Positions 1 to 6,372 of a stretch of DNA of 11,697 nt are shown here, piece after piece. The notes beneath the pieces are model-generated. The model was not told where the DNA came from. It was given only the letters and a program-made list of their open reading frames with translations, and searched no databases. Every line of letters starts with the position of its first letter. Position 1 is the first letter of the stretch. Source of the stretch: Actinocrinis sp046724665 (GTDB taxonomy: Bacteria > Actinomycetota > Actinomycetes > Streptomycetales > Catenulisporaceae); NCBI GenBank assembly GCA_046724665.1, contig JBKOWZ010000263.1, positions 1 through 11,697 of the forward strand, given 5' to 3'. The translations under genes and the position numbers were made by a program.

Positions 1-33
1 TAAATGTTACAGTTATTGTACCAGGGCGGGCAA

Positions 34-66
34 CACCCCCCCGGCAAACCTATCCGCGGGGGGGTG
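34..66. repeat. GC-rich hairpin upstream of the lipoprotein gene
   Basis: Seven C residues preceded by CA (34-42) pair perfectly with seven G residues followed by TG (58-66), giving 9-bp arms around a 15-nt loop. No T-run follows on the plus strand. It could be the terminator of a gene ending left of the window or an mRNA leader structure of the lipoprotein gene that starts about 90 nt downstream. Just left of it, bases 1-20 are AT-rich and hold a short imperfect dyad (TACA-N5-TGTA at 8-20). The structure is directly visible; the role is inference. Confidence 0.35.
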
Positions 67-154
67 CGCCCCGGGGCCCGGGACCCACGCCACCGGAGCG
101 CGGAAACAATCAGCAGGCGGCGGAACCCGCCGACTCGGCGAACGTCTAAGAGGT

Positions 155-640
155 ATGATGGGATTGTTCCGACTGAGCCTCGTGCTCGGCATCCTGTTCG
201 CTGTCACCGCATGTGCTTCACAGCGCTCTGATTCCATTGGCGGCTCTGGCGCGGCGAACGGCGGCGCGGCCGGTTCCGGTTCCGCGGCCTCCTCGTCGTT
301 CCTGCCCAGGCCGACCGGCGGCGCGCCGAACCAGGACAACCAGGCCGCTGCGGACAGCCGGGCCGTCAACCTGCGGCCGGTGAAGTGGACGCGGGCCGAA
401 GCCGGAGCGGAAAGACAGCTCGTGGTCCGCTACACCGCGACCGGCCGCGCTGAGTGCAACCTGCTCGGCCGGGTCGACGTGGCCGAGACCGCCAACGCGG
501 TCACCGTCACCGTGCTGCTGGGGCAGGCGCCGGGAGCGGACTGCGGCGGCGCACAGCCGATGCTCGCGGCGCAGTTCGTGACGACCGTGACGCTGCGCGA
601 ACGCCTCGGCACACGCGCCGTTGTGGACGGAGCGAGCTGA
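155..640 (+). CDS. Small actinobacterial lipoprotein, unknown function
   Basis: A 161-residue protein with a lipoprotein signal peptide: short basic N-end (Arg6), hydrophobic stretch 7-19, and lipobox V17-T-A-C20. It should therefore be diacylated on Cys20 and anchored to the outer face of the membrane. Residues 21-65 are a Gly/Ala/Ser-rich flexible tether. Residues 70-161 look like one small beta-rich domain with two cysteines, Cys101 and Cys130, that could form a disulfide. The C-terminal pattern (a V-V-x-D-G ending after a beta strand) resembles conserved hypothetical lipoproteins of streptomycetes, but I know no function for them. The Shine-Dalgarno AAGAGG (148-153) lies only 1 nt from the ATG at 155 and 4 nt from the ATG at 158, so the second Met may be the real start. 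The neighbour on the right is convergent, so the gene is probably monocistronic. Confidence 0.85.
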   Translation: MMGLFRLSLVLGILFAVTACASQRSDSIGGSGAANGGAAGSGSAASSSFLPRPTGGAPNQDNQAAADSRAVNLRPVKWTRAEAGAERQLVVRYTATGRAECNLLGRVDVAETANAVTVTVLLGQAPGADCGGAQPMLAAQFVTTVTLRERLGTRAVVDGAS

Positions 641-835
641 GCGGACGCGCGGCGCACGGCTGTTCCGCGCACTCGTAAGGCGCAGCGCATCCTCGTCCCA
701 CGGCACATCCGCGCCGTCCTCGGGCGCGGCGGAAACCTCGGCGCGCCGACCGATGGTGAACTGCTCCGCATCCGGCACCGGGAACAACCGGTTGAAGGAG
801 ACCACCAACTGATGCGACGCGAGTCTGGTCGGCCC
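641..835 (-). other. Convergent intergenic gap with coding-like minus-strand frame
   Basis: This lies between the convergent lipoprotein and secreted-protein genes. I see no convincing T-tailed terminator. On the minus strand, the frame that follows the TGA of the secreted-protein gene stays open. From about 808 to 675 it has strongly G/C-biased third positions (about 38 of 44 codons) and reads as a plausible, acidic peptide (for example VPDAEQF and VPWDEDALRL). There is no Shine-Dalgarno and only a TTG (806-808) as possible start. Beyond about 640 it runs antisense to the lipoprotein gene. It may be a leftover of a deleted gene or a chance effect of composition. I do not recognise the peptide. 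Confidence 0.25.
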
Positions 836-1393
836 TCAGAGCCCGGTGATGGTGAGCGTCAGGGCGAGGTCGAGGCTGGGCAGGCCGGCCGGGCTGCTGC
901 AGGCGGCGAAGGCGGTGTTCAGGGCGGTGTAGGTTTGAACCACGGAGTCTCCTGAGAACTCCCCGGAGCTGACTGTGCCGGTGAGGGTGATGACGGTGGT
1001 GGAGTTCCCGCGCGCGATGGTTGCGGTGTAGGGGATCGTTGAGGACTGGCCGTCGTTCCAGGCGATCGTGTGCGTGCCGGTCAGGCTGATGATCTGCGTG
1101 CAGCTGACGGGCGCGACGACTGCCACGTCCAGCTCACCGGCTGTCGCGGCGGAGCCGACGGCCAGACAGCTGCCGGTCGGGCTGAAAGCGTCGATGACGT
1201 TCAGGTCCTCGTCGTTGGTCACGGTGGTGGAGCGCAGTGTGTTGGTCAGGCCGGGGCTGAAAGTGGCGTGGTCCCAGCCGGTGCAGGAGATGGCGGTGAC
1301 AGCGGAGTGGGCGGGTGTCGCCGCTACCAGTACCGACGTGCCCACGGCCATTGCCGGCACGGTGATCCATGACACGAGCCGTTTCCTGCCCAT
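836..1393 (-). CDS. Small secreted beta-rich protein, unknown function
   Basis: A 185-residue exported protein. The N-terminus has a basic n-region (GRKR), a hydrophobic core (about 8-24) and an A-H-S-A type signal peptidase I site near residues 29-31. The mature chain is about 155 residues, rich in Thr, Ser and Val with alternating hydrophobic residues, so mostly beta strand. Four cysteines (37, 76, 98, 165) could form two disulfides outside the cell. The layout, including a W-N-D-G-Q-S segment near 112-116 and a G-T-V-S-S-G-E-F segment near 139-146, is like small secreted proteins common in Streptomyces and relatives, which have no assigned role to my knowledge. The start is supported by a strong Shine-Dalgarno, GGGAGG (plus-strand 1399-1404), 5 nt from ATG. 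There are no membrane segments after the signal peptide and no sorting signal. Confidence 0.85.
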   Translation of the reverse strand: MGRKRLVSWITVPAMAVGTSVLVAATPAHSAVTAISCTGWDHATFSPGLTNTLRSTTVTNDEDLNVIDAFSPTGSCLAVGSAATAGELDVAVVAPVSCTQIISLTGTHTIAWNDGQSSTIPYTATIARGNSTTVITLTGTVSSGEFSGDSVVQTYTALNTAFAACSSPAGLPSLDLALTLTITGL

Positions 1394-1410
1394 GGGTTCC
1401 TCCCAGGCTA

Positions 1411-1426
1411 CAGAATAAGGATTCTG
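1411..1426. promoter_or_regulatory. Inverted repeat in the secreted-protein gene leader
   Basis: CAGAAT-AAGG-ATTCTG is a perfect 6-bp dyad with a 4-nt spacer. It lies directly upstream of the Shine-Dalgarno (1399-1404) of the minus-strand secreted-protein gene. It is one of the few AT-rich spots nearby, so it could overlap the promoter as an operator or form a small hairpin in the 5' leader. The dyad is seen directly; the function is inferred. Confidence 0.35.
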
Positions 1427-1478
1427 GTTCAGTGCGAGACCCTAGTCCGTGCACCTGGCCGGAGCAACGCCCGGAAAA

Positions 1479-1607
1479 CTACCGCGGCCCTACTTGCGGC
1501 CAGAAGCCGAGAGCCGCCGCTCTTATCACCAGGCTCCCCATCGGAAACGCCCGACGCGCCATCAGCGCAGTCCGCTCGGGAACTTCCGGCCATGGCATCG
1601 GCCGCAT
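1479..1607 (-). pseudogene. IS1182-type transposase, N-terminal fragment
   Basis: From the ATG at 1607 the minus strand encodes 42 residues beginning MRPMPWPEVPERTA and continuing through A-F-P-M-G-S-L-V-I-R. This matches the usual opening of actinobacterial IS1182-family DDE transposases (pattern R-P-x-P-W-P-x-[VI]-P-E-x-T-A then A-F-P-x-G-x-L-A-x-R). The resemblance stops after about residue 29 (nt ~1521), and a stop follows at 1479, so more than 90% of the usual ~450-550 residue enzyme is missing. It is not functional. It lies downstream of, and in the same direction as, a C-terminal fragment of the same family, so the two cannot be halves of one simply interrupted copy. The assignment rests on remembered family patterns. 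Confidence 0.6.
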
Positions 1608-1700
1608 CGACAGCGAATCCGCCCCAACCCGGCCGCGACTCCCCCGACACCAGCCCACCGCCTCCCGCAACGCCAGGACCGGGACTGTACGGTGGTTTTC

Positions 1701-1720
1701 GGCTCTGTCGCATATTCGGG
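1701..1720. repeat. Candidate IS terminal inverted-repeat end
   Basis: The sequence beginning GGCTCTGTCGCATATTC reads inward toward the 3' end of the transposase C-terminal fragment, whose stop is at 1753-1755. A GGCTCTGTCG-type end is typical of several actinobacterial insertion sequences, and the 30-50 nt distance from the transposase stop codon is right for an IS end. No matching partner copy was seen in the window, as expected if the other end was deleted. This is inferred from position and general look. Confidence 0.35.
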
Positions 1721-1752
1721 ATGACGTTGGTGATTTTCCGAGGCCTGTCATG

Positions 1753-2169
1753 TCACAAGCTATTGGCATAGCTGCTGCGGGTGGCTGACACGTCGCACCG
1801 GGCGGCGAGCTGATCGGGTGGGTCGCAGGCGAACAGTCGGAGGATGTTGGTGCCAGCGGCGGTCAGGACGTGTCGCACGTGTGTCTTCGCCAGGCCTTTG
1901 TAGCGGCCGTGGCACAGGCCGTGGGCGTGGACCGTTTCCGAGATCGTGGCCTCGCATCCGGCGCGGATCGCGTCGCGCTTCCTCCATTCGGCGGTTTCCT
2001 GCTCGGTGCGTACCCGTGTCTGGATCTCATGGAGCGGTTGGGGCAGCAGTGTCAAGTGCCTGCGTCTGCCGTCGGTGTTGCCGGTGCACTCCAGGCGGTG
2101 CTGGCAGGCGCTGCACCCCGTGCGGGAATGTGCGCCCGGTGCGCCGCGAACGGTTCTGCAGCGGGTGTT
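1753..2169 (-). pseudogene. IS1182-type transposase, C-terminal fragment
   Basis: This open frame holds about the last 138 residues of a DDE transposase and lacks the N-terminal two thirds. Visible family marks, in order: a cysteine cluster C-S-A-C-x5-E-C-T (about 2115-2086), a basic stretch leading into L-T-L-L-P, an E-x-R-x-R/Q-rich helix, R-A-G-C-E-A-T-I-S-E (variant of R-A-G-V-E-G-T-I-S-Q, with the catalytic-region Glu), then G-R-Y-K-G-L-A-K-T-H-V-R-H-V-L-T-A-A and a short tail. This is characteristic of IS1182-family enzymes. There is no proper start, only an internal TTG at 2055. The frame begins directly after the TAG stop (2176-2178) of the upstream hydrolase and is in phase with it, so the truncation joint lies at or close to that gene's 3' end. 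It is a relic and cannot transpose itself. Confidence 0.8.
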
Positions 2170-2175
2170 GTGTTG

Positions 2176-3864
2176 CTATCGCAAGGTGGCCAGGGGGATG
2201 TCGATGTAGGACTCCGAGCCTTGCGGGGAGGAGATCGTGAGCGTGGAGTGCGTTGCGTTGGCGTCGGAGAAGAACCGGTCGTGGGTGTCGATGATCAGCT
2301 GGAGCTGGCGGCCCGTGCGCAGTACGTAGTGGGCGGGCTGTATGGCGAAGGTGATCGTGGCGGCCTGACCGGGCTGCTGGCCTTCGAGCGTGTAGGCCGC
2401 GTGGGTGATGATGTAGGCGTTGCCGGTGGCCGGGTCGGCGTCCATCAGGTAGGCCACGATCGTGGCGCTCTGCCCGGTCGAGGCGACGGTCACCTGGACC
2501 TGGAGTTCGCCCTGCACGCGCATCGGCGCGTCCAGCGGCTCCGAGGCCCAGATCAGGGCGAGGTCGCGGTTGATGGCGGCGGTCTTGTAGAGGTGCGGCC
2601 TGCCCGCGCGCTCGGCCATGCCGGTCTGGACCAGCTGCGGGGCCACCACGGCTTCGGTGCTCTGGCCGGTGGCCTCCATCGAGCGGGTCCATCCCGCTTG
2701 CGCCGGTCCCTCCAGCATCTGCGCGTCGCGCTGCCCGGAGTTCTCGCCCGCCAGATGGAACCTGCGCGGGGGCAGCAGATAGTCCTGCCAGGTCTCGTTG
2801 CGCAGTTCGGACAGCAGGTTGTGCATGTATTCCGAGCGCACACCGAACTCGGGTGCCACCCCGTTGCCAGCTTGGCCGCCGAGGTGGTGGTCCATCCAGC
2901 GGTAGGCCATCTCCGTCGGCTTGCCGATCAGGCCAAGCAACCCGGGTAGCTCGCCGCTGCCGTGGTCGCCGATTTGGACCAGCAGCGATTTGGCAGAGCG
3001 CAGGCTGTTGAAGAACTCGACCACGGCAGGCACCGAGAAGATCGTCTCGTGCCAGTACGTGGTCAGCAGGATCGGCAGACCGTTGTCGTTGTACGCCTGC
3101 AGGTACTCCTGCGGCGAGCGCGCCAGGGCGAACGCCTTGACCTGCTCGTCGATCTCGCCGCGACGGATCTTCTCGATGACCTCGACGAACTCCGGCGAGC
3201 ACCGTTCCTCCCTGAATAGCAAGACGAGCTGCTCGAAGGCTTGGACGTGCCGGGTGGCGTTCTCGTAGAGCGAAGTGAGCAGGTCGCCCCAGGCGCTCGC
3301 GCCCGCCACCGCCTTGACCCGCGGGTCCTTCGCGGCCAGCAGGAGGCTCGTCCCGGCGCCGTAGGAGGCGCCGAAGCAGCCGATCCGGTTCGCGTCAACG
3401 CCCTCCAGCTCGGTGAGCCAGTTGATGATCTCGATGCCGTCGGCCACGTCCTGCGGCCCGGCGACCTGGATCTCGCCGCCGGAGTCGGCCAGGCCACGCT
3501 GGCTGTAGGCCAGCACGGCATAGCCGCCGAGCGCCCATCGCGGGAACATCCCGAGGTAGGAGTTGCGCCCGAGCGGGCTGAGCGGGGCCGGCATGAGGAC
3601 CACCGGGCACGGCTGCTCGGGGGTGAGGTTGCGTGGCGTGCTCAGCGCCGCGTCGATCCGCGTCCCGTCCGTCATCACGATCGGGATCTCGCGGTACTGT
3701 GCGATCTCGGCGTAGGTCTCGAACTCGTCCGCGCGGCCCCACGCGCCGAGTCGGCCGATGCGGTCCGGGGAGGGATCTATCAGCGCCTCGCGTACCGCGG
3801 CGAGCAGGGCTCTGGTGTCGTCGTCGGGCGCGAACGCGGCGGCGGAATAACCGTCGGCGGGCAT
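2176..3864 (-). CDS. CocE/NonD-type (S15-like) alpha/beta hydrolase
   Basis: A 562-residue predicted serine hydrolase (esterase or acyl-peptidase type), without signal peptide, so probably cytoplasmic. Numbered from the ATG at 3864: the alpha/beta-hydrolase core spans about 55-320, with the nucleophile elbow G-A-S-Y-G at 165-169 (Ser167) preceded by strand N-R-I-G-C-F. An R-G-x3-S-G-G segment near 123-130 is typical of the family. The acid residue is probably Glu273 in W-H-E-T-I-F, where relatives carry Asp, and the histidine is His301 in G-D-H-G. The C-terminal 425-562 is a beta jelly-roll of PepX_C type. An alternative ATG at 3882 adds six residues but lacks a Shine-Dalgarno, whereas 3864 is preceded by GGAAGGTGG at 7 nt. 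The stop TAG abuts an IS relic in the same frame. The substrate cannot be read from sequence. No co-oriented partner gene is evident. Confidence 0.85.
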   Translation of the reverse strand: MPADGYSAAAFAPDDDTRALLAAVREALIDPSPDRIGRLGAWGRADEFETYAEIAQYREIPIVMTDGTRIDAALSTPRNLTPEQPCPVVLMPAPLSPLGRNSYLGMFPRWALGGYAVLAYSQRGLADSGGEIQVAGPQDVADGIEIINWLTELEGVDANRIGCFGASYGAGTSLLLAAKDPRVKAVAGASAWGDLLTSLYENATRHVQAFEQLVLLFREERCSPEFVEVIEKIRRGEIDEQVKAFALARSPQEYLQAYNDNGLPILLTTYWHETIFSVPAVVEFFNSLRSAKSLLVQIGDHGSGELPGLLGLIGKPTEMAYRWMDHHLGGQAGNGVAPEFGVRSEYMHNLLSELRNETWQDYLLPPRRFHLAGENSGQRDAQMLEGPAQAGWTRSMEATGQSTEAVVAPQLVQTGMAERAGRPHLYKTAAINRDLALIWASEPLDAPMRVQGELQVQVTVASTGQSATIVAYLMDADPATGNAYIITHAAYTLEGQQPGQAATITFAIQPAHYVLRTGRQLQLIIDTHDRFFSDANATHSTLTISSPQGSESYIDIPLATLR

Positions 3865-3871
3865 GGGGATG

Positions 3872-3880
3872 CCACCTTCC
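3872..3880 (-). promoter_or_regulatory. Shine-Dalgarno deciding the hydrolase start
   Basis: On the minus strand GGAAGGTGG lies 7 nt before the ATG at 3864. The upstream in-frame ATG at 3882 partly overlaps the start of this element and has only a pyrimidine-rich sequence before it. This favours the shorter 562-residue protein. Confidence 0.6.
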
Positions 3881-3882
3881 AT

Positions 3883-4406
3883 GACAAAGGTCTAAATCAT
3901 CCGGAAGCCGGGGAGCGAAGCCGCGATCGTCATCGGCGAGGCGAGAGAAACAGCCTTCTTACTCGTCTGTGCCCGCGCCCACCAGCGTGAGCCCCTGATC
4001 GAACCGCACTCGGGAGAGCGGCCGGGAAACGTGCGAAACCCGGCGAAGACACACCACCCATTCCACCCCCCACCCCTCCCCGCTTCGATCACCAGGTTCG
4101 CAGACTGCTGATGGAAAACAACACGATCCATCGCCAAACCACACGATCGGGTGACATTGGACGCCGATGACGAAACGACGACTCCAACCGCACCGCAATT
4201 CCCAGCTATTAGAGCCCTGATACCTCACACCGCACCCGGCCAGCCGCACCCGGGCGTCATGAGAGAACCACCTACCTCCATGGTCCGATGTGCGCTGACG
4301 TCCGATCCGACCGCTGGAGGCGCGCCGCAGCGAAAAGGGCGTCCGCTGGGGCGGGCGTCCTCTCCCGCCGGCGGCTTGAGCAGCGACCTACCGAATGGAA
4401 GCAAGT
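3883..4406. other. Intergenic stretch, no supported gene
   Basis: About 520 bases between the divergent hydrolase gene and the phosphatase stub. Several short open frames exist on both strands (for example minus 3892-4137 and 3959-4249) but they have no Shine-Dalgarno, no G/C bias at third positions and no peptide pattern I recognise. Composition is less G/C-skewed than in the genes, with A/C-rich runs around 4045-4080. The hydrolase promoter must lie at the left end, but I see no convincing -35/-10 pair. Confidence 0.5.
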
Positions 4407-4493
4407 ATGGCAGTCGAGATTGTGTGTGAGACCCATTCGCTCGCCGAGGACACGAGAAGGGCATCGCAGCGTGTACCCGCCCGGAAGGCTGGC
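4407..4493 (+). pseudogene. Histidine phosphatase family gene stub, frameshifted
   Basis: From the ATG at 4407, with GGAAG (4396-4400) 6 nt before it, the frame reads M-A-V-E-I-V-C-E-T-H-S-L-A-E-D. This closely matches the start of an actinobacterial histidine phosphatase (phosphoglycerate mutase-like) subgroup, pattern M-x-V-E-I-V-Y-E-T-H-S-x3-D-N-E-x-G-I-A-T-G-W-L-P-G-x-L-S. The next piece, E-K-G-I-A-A, appears in the frame shifted by one deleted base at about 4454, and Y-P-P-G-R-L-A follows after a second single-base deletion at about 4474. After 4493 I see no resemblance, so the rest of the gene (normally about 200 residues), with most catalytic residues, is gone. It is a dead gene start, and its ribosome site may still yield a short junk peptide. 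Family assignment is from memory of the N-terminal pattern. Confidence 0.55.
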
Positions 4494-4617
4494 ATGTCCA
4501 CGGCACCACCAGTGGCAACTCGATCACGACATCCGTGGGGTCATACCAGAACACTGGCCAGCACGCGAAGGGCGTGCGGATGCGCGGTGAGGGCGGCCGC
4601 GAGCACGACCGAGCCCG

Positions 4618-4646
4618 TTGACCTCGGGACGCTGAGCCACGAGAGT
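4618..4646 (+). promoter_or_regulatory. Candidate promoter for the MBL-DUF6603 operon
   Basis: TTGACC (4618-4623) is a good -35 element for the main actinobacterial sigma factor. After 17 nt comes GAGAGT (4641-4646), one base from the TAGAGT form of the -10 element but lacking the important first T. It lies about 45 nt upstream of the MBL start. Position is sensible; sequence match is only fair. Confidence 0.25.
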
Positions 4647-4672
4647 TCACCTCGTCGCGTGTTTGCGGCGCC

Positions 4673-4684
4673 GAGGGGAGGGGG
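4673..4684 (+). promoter_or_regulatory. Shine-Dalgarno deciding the MBL start
   Basis: A twelve-base purine run, GAGGGGAGGGGG, ends 7 nt before the ATG at 4692. This ATG opens directly into the first beta strand of the MBL fold. Both facts favour it over the upstream in-frame ATG at 4395. Confidence 0.7.
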
Positions 4685-4691
4685 CCACGGC

Positions 4692-6338
4692 ATGCCGTGG
4701 ACGTTGGAGATTCACGTCTTCGACGTGGGGGTGGGCGAATCAGCGCTGGTCGTCGCCCAGAACAAGGAAGTGGGCGCCTTCAGGTCGATCCTGATCGACG
4801 GAGGGCTGCCGGCCGCGGCGAGGACCGTGCACGAGAACGTCAGACGCCTGACAGGCGACCGGGGACCGGATGTCGTGCTGGTGACCCATGTCGACACCGA
4901 CCACTCCGGCGGCGTGGCAGGCCTCTTCTTCGCCGACAACCTGACCGCGGTCTGCCTGGAGATCGCGAGAGTCGCGGCTCCCTATGCCGACCGGCAGCAG
5001 ATAGCCGCGACCAACAACGGTGACGAAGGCGACTCCACGCTGGTCGCAAGGCGGGTGGCGTGCGCCGTGTACGGGGCGATACACGGCTCGTGGGGCGACG
5101 CCGAGTTCGACATCTACAACACCGCGGTCAAGCTGAAGTCGGGCGGGGTGTCGATCGCGGCGGCGGCGGAAGACGGTCTCAAGGCCGCCATCGAGAAACT
5201 GGGAAAACGCAAATTCGGCAACCCGACGCTGTTCACCACGCCGATAAAGTCGAAGAACGCGGCCAGAGCGGCCGCGGCCGCCGCAGCCGAGGCGTACGTC
5301 GACCGGGCCGACGCCGAGGAGGCCATCGCCGAAGCGGTCTTCCAGCAGTTCCGCAACCAGGTTCCGGGAGGCGCGGAGTTCTGGACCTACGGCATGTACA
5401 ACGACACGACCGTGGTGGACATCGGGGACGTGGCCTCGGCGAAGGACGTGTACTACGCGGCGGTCAAAGGCCGACTGCAAAACGGGTCCCCGGCCGGCCT
5501 GGCCATGCCGGGCGTCAGACGGCAGCGAACCGCCCTGAAGCCACCGCTCGGCACCGAACTGTTCTGGGGTGGCGCTGCCCCGCCGGCGGCCAACGCTCCC
5601 TACGCCGTCGTGGTCTCCGGTCCGTACGGCAAGACGGAAGGCGCGGTATGGCAAGGTGCGGGAAATCCGCTGCCGTACAGCGGCGGCGGCGATGTCTCCA
5701 ACTGCATGAGCATCGGCTTGATGATCCGGTTCAACGACTTCCTCTACTTCACCGGTGGGGACATGCCGTCTCAGGGCGAGGATCCGCTCAGCGCCGCGCT
5801 GCTGAACTGGCCGCTGCCTGACGGCGCCGGCGGGACGCTGCCCGCTCCCGCCCCTCCGCCGCCGGTGATCGCCTTCAAGGCCGGGCACCACGGCGCGAGC
5901 ACATCGACCTCCGATCACATGCTGCAAAGCCTCCTGCCGAAAGCCGCTTACATCTCCTGTGGCAGCAGCCACGACCACCCCACCCAGGACGTGATCGACC
6001 GGCTGTACGGCTCCTCGGTAAGGCTGCTCTTCCTCACCAACTGCCGAGTTCACCGCGACGACGTCCCGGCGTCGCCGGACGTCGACTTCGGAGAGCCGCC
6101 TCTCACAGACGGCTCGGTCGACCAGTGGGAGGCGGGCAACCGGGCTTACATCGCGGGCGACAACCCGGTCGACAACTTCGAGGAGGACCGTACACGCGGC
6201 GACATCCGGATCGTGGTGGGTGAGGCGGGGAGCACCGAGCCGGTCGAAGAACGCTTCTACCGAACGGTCTTCTCCGACTTCTATCCTCCGCTCGGATACG
6301 AGCCAGGCGCCTTCGCCGTCCACGAAGTGCGCTGGTGA
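4692..6338 (+). CDS. Soluble ComEC/Rec2-like metallo-beta-lactamase fold hydrolase
   Basis: A 548-residue protein with an MBL-fold core like the C-terminal hydrolase domain of the competence protein ComEC/Rec2, but without that protein's membrane channel. Visible in order: opening strand I-H-V-F-D-V-G-V-G-E-S (7-17, matching D-V-G-Q-G-D), S-I-L-I-D-G-G (32-38), metal motif H66-V-D-T-D70-H71-S-G-G, F-T-G-G-D357 as the bridging Asp, G-H-H-G (398-401), and S-H-D-H-P (426-430) near the end of the domain. Between the metal motif and Asp357 sits an unusually long insertion (about 90-330), with an Ala-rich helical part at 188-202, and about 90 residues follow the core. Family members are zinc-dependent phosphodiesterases or nucleases; the substrate here is unknown. 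There is no signal peptide. It is the first gene of an operon: 34 nt separate it from the giant DUF6603 gene, and translation coupling is unlikely because that gene has its own ribosome site. Confidence 0.85.
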   Translation: MPWTLEIHVFDVGVGESALVVAQNKEVGAFRSILIDGGLPAAARTVHENVRRLTGDRGPDVVLVTHVDTDHSGGVAGLFFADNLTAVCLEIARVAAPYADRQQIAATNNGDEGDSTLVARRVACAVYGAIHGSWGDAEFDIYNTAVKLKSGGVSIAAAAEDGLKAAIEKLGKRKFGNPTLFTTPIKSKNAARAAAAAAAEAYVDRADAEEAIAEAVFQQFRNQVPGGAEFWTYGMYNDTTVVDIGDVASAKDVYYAAVKGRLQNGSPAGLAMPGVRRQRTALKPPLGTELFWGGAAPPAANAPYAVVVSGPYGKTEGAVWQGAGNPLPYSGGGDVSNCMSIGLMIRFNDFLYFTGGDMPSQGEDPLSAALLNWPLPDGAGGTLPAPAPPPPVIAFKAGHHGASTSTSDHMLQSLLPKAAYISCGSSHDHPTQDVIDRLYGSSVRLLFLTNCRVHRDDVPASPDVDFGEPPLTDGSVDQWEAGNRAYIAGDNPVDNFEEDRTRGDIRIVVGEAGSTEPVEERFYRTVFSDFYPPLGYEPGAFAVHEVRW

Positions 6339-6372
6339 GCGTGGCCGAGCGACGAGAGCGAGGGCCGGTGAG

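Larger units (their letters stand above)
4494..4691 (+). other. Upstream region of the MBL-DUF6603 operon
   Basis: The MBL frame stays open upstream to 4395, but codon use here is not gene-like. The frame coincides with that of the decayed phosphatase start, so the longer version is best read as non-coding. The region probably holds the operon promoter. Apart from the candidate promoter at 4618-4646 I see no other structure that I can support. Confidence 0.4.

Noticed and set aside
13..369. 118-codon minus-strand open frame over the lipoprotein gene start
   Set aside because: Antisense to the lipobox and tether coding region; Pro/Ala/Arg-rich shadow.
1870..2949. 359-codon plus-strand open frame across the IS relic and hydrolase
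   Set aside because: Antisense to recognisable transposase and hydrolase sequence on the minus strand; no ribosome site or family pattern.
3892..4249. Short minus-strand open frames of 81 and 96 codons upstream of the hydrolase
   Set aside because: No ribosome site, no third-position G/C bias and no recognisable peptide; likely non-coding.
4395..4691. N-terminal extension of the MBL protein from the ATG at 4395
   Set aside because: Codon use is not gene-like, the extension coincides with a decayed phosphatase start, and a strong Shine-Dalgarno marks 4692.
6220..6372. N-terminal extension of the DUF6603 protein from the ATG at 6220
   Set aside because: It overlaps the MBL gene by 119 bases in another frame and gives a Ser/Arg-rich non-protein-like peptide; 6373 has its own ribosome site.
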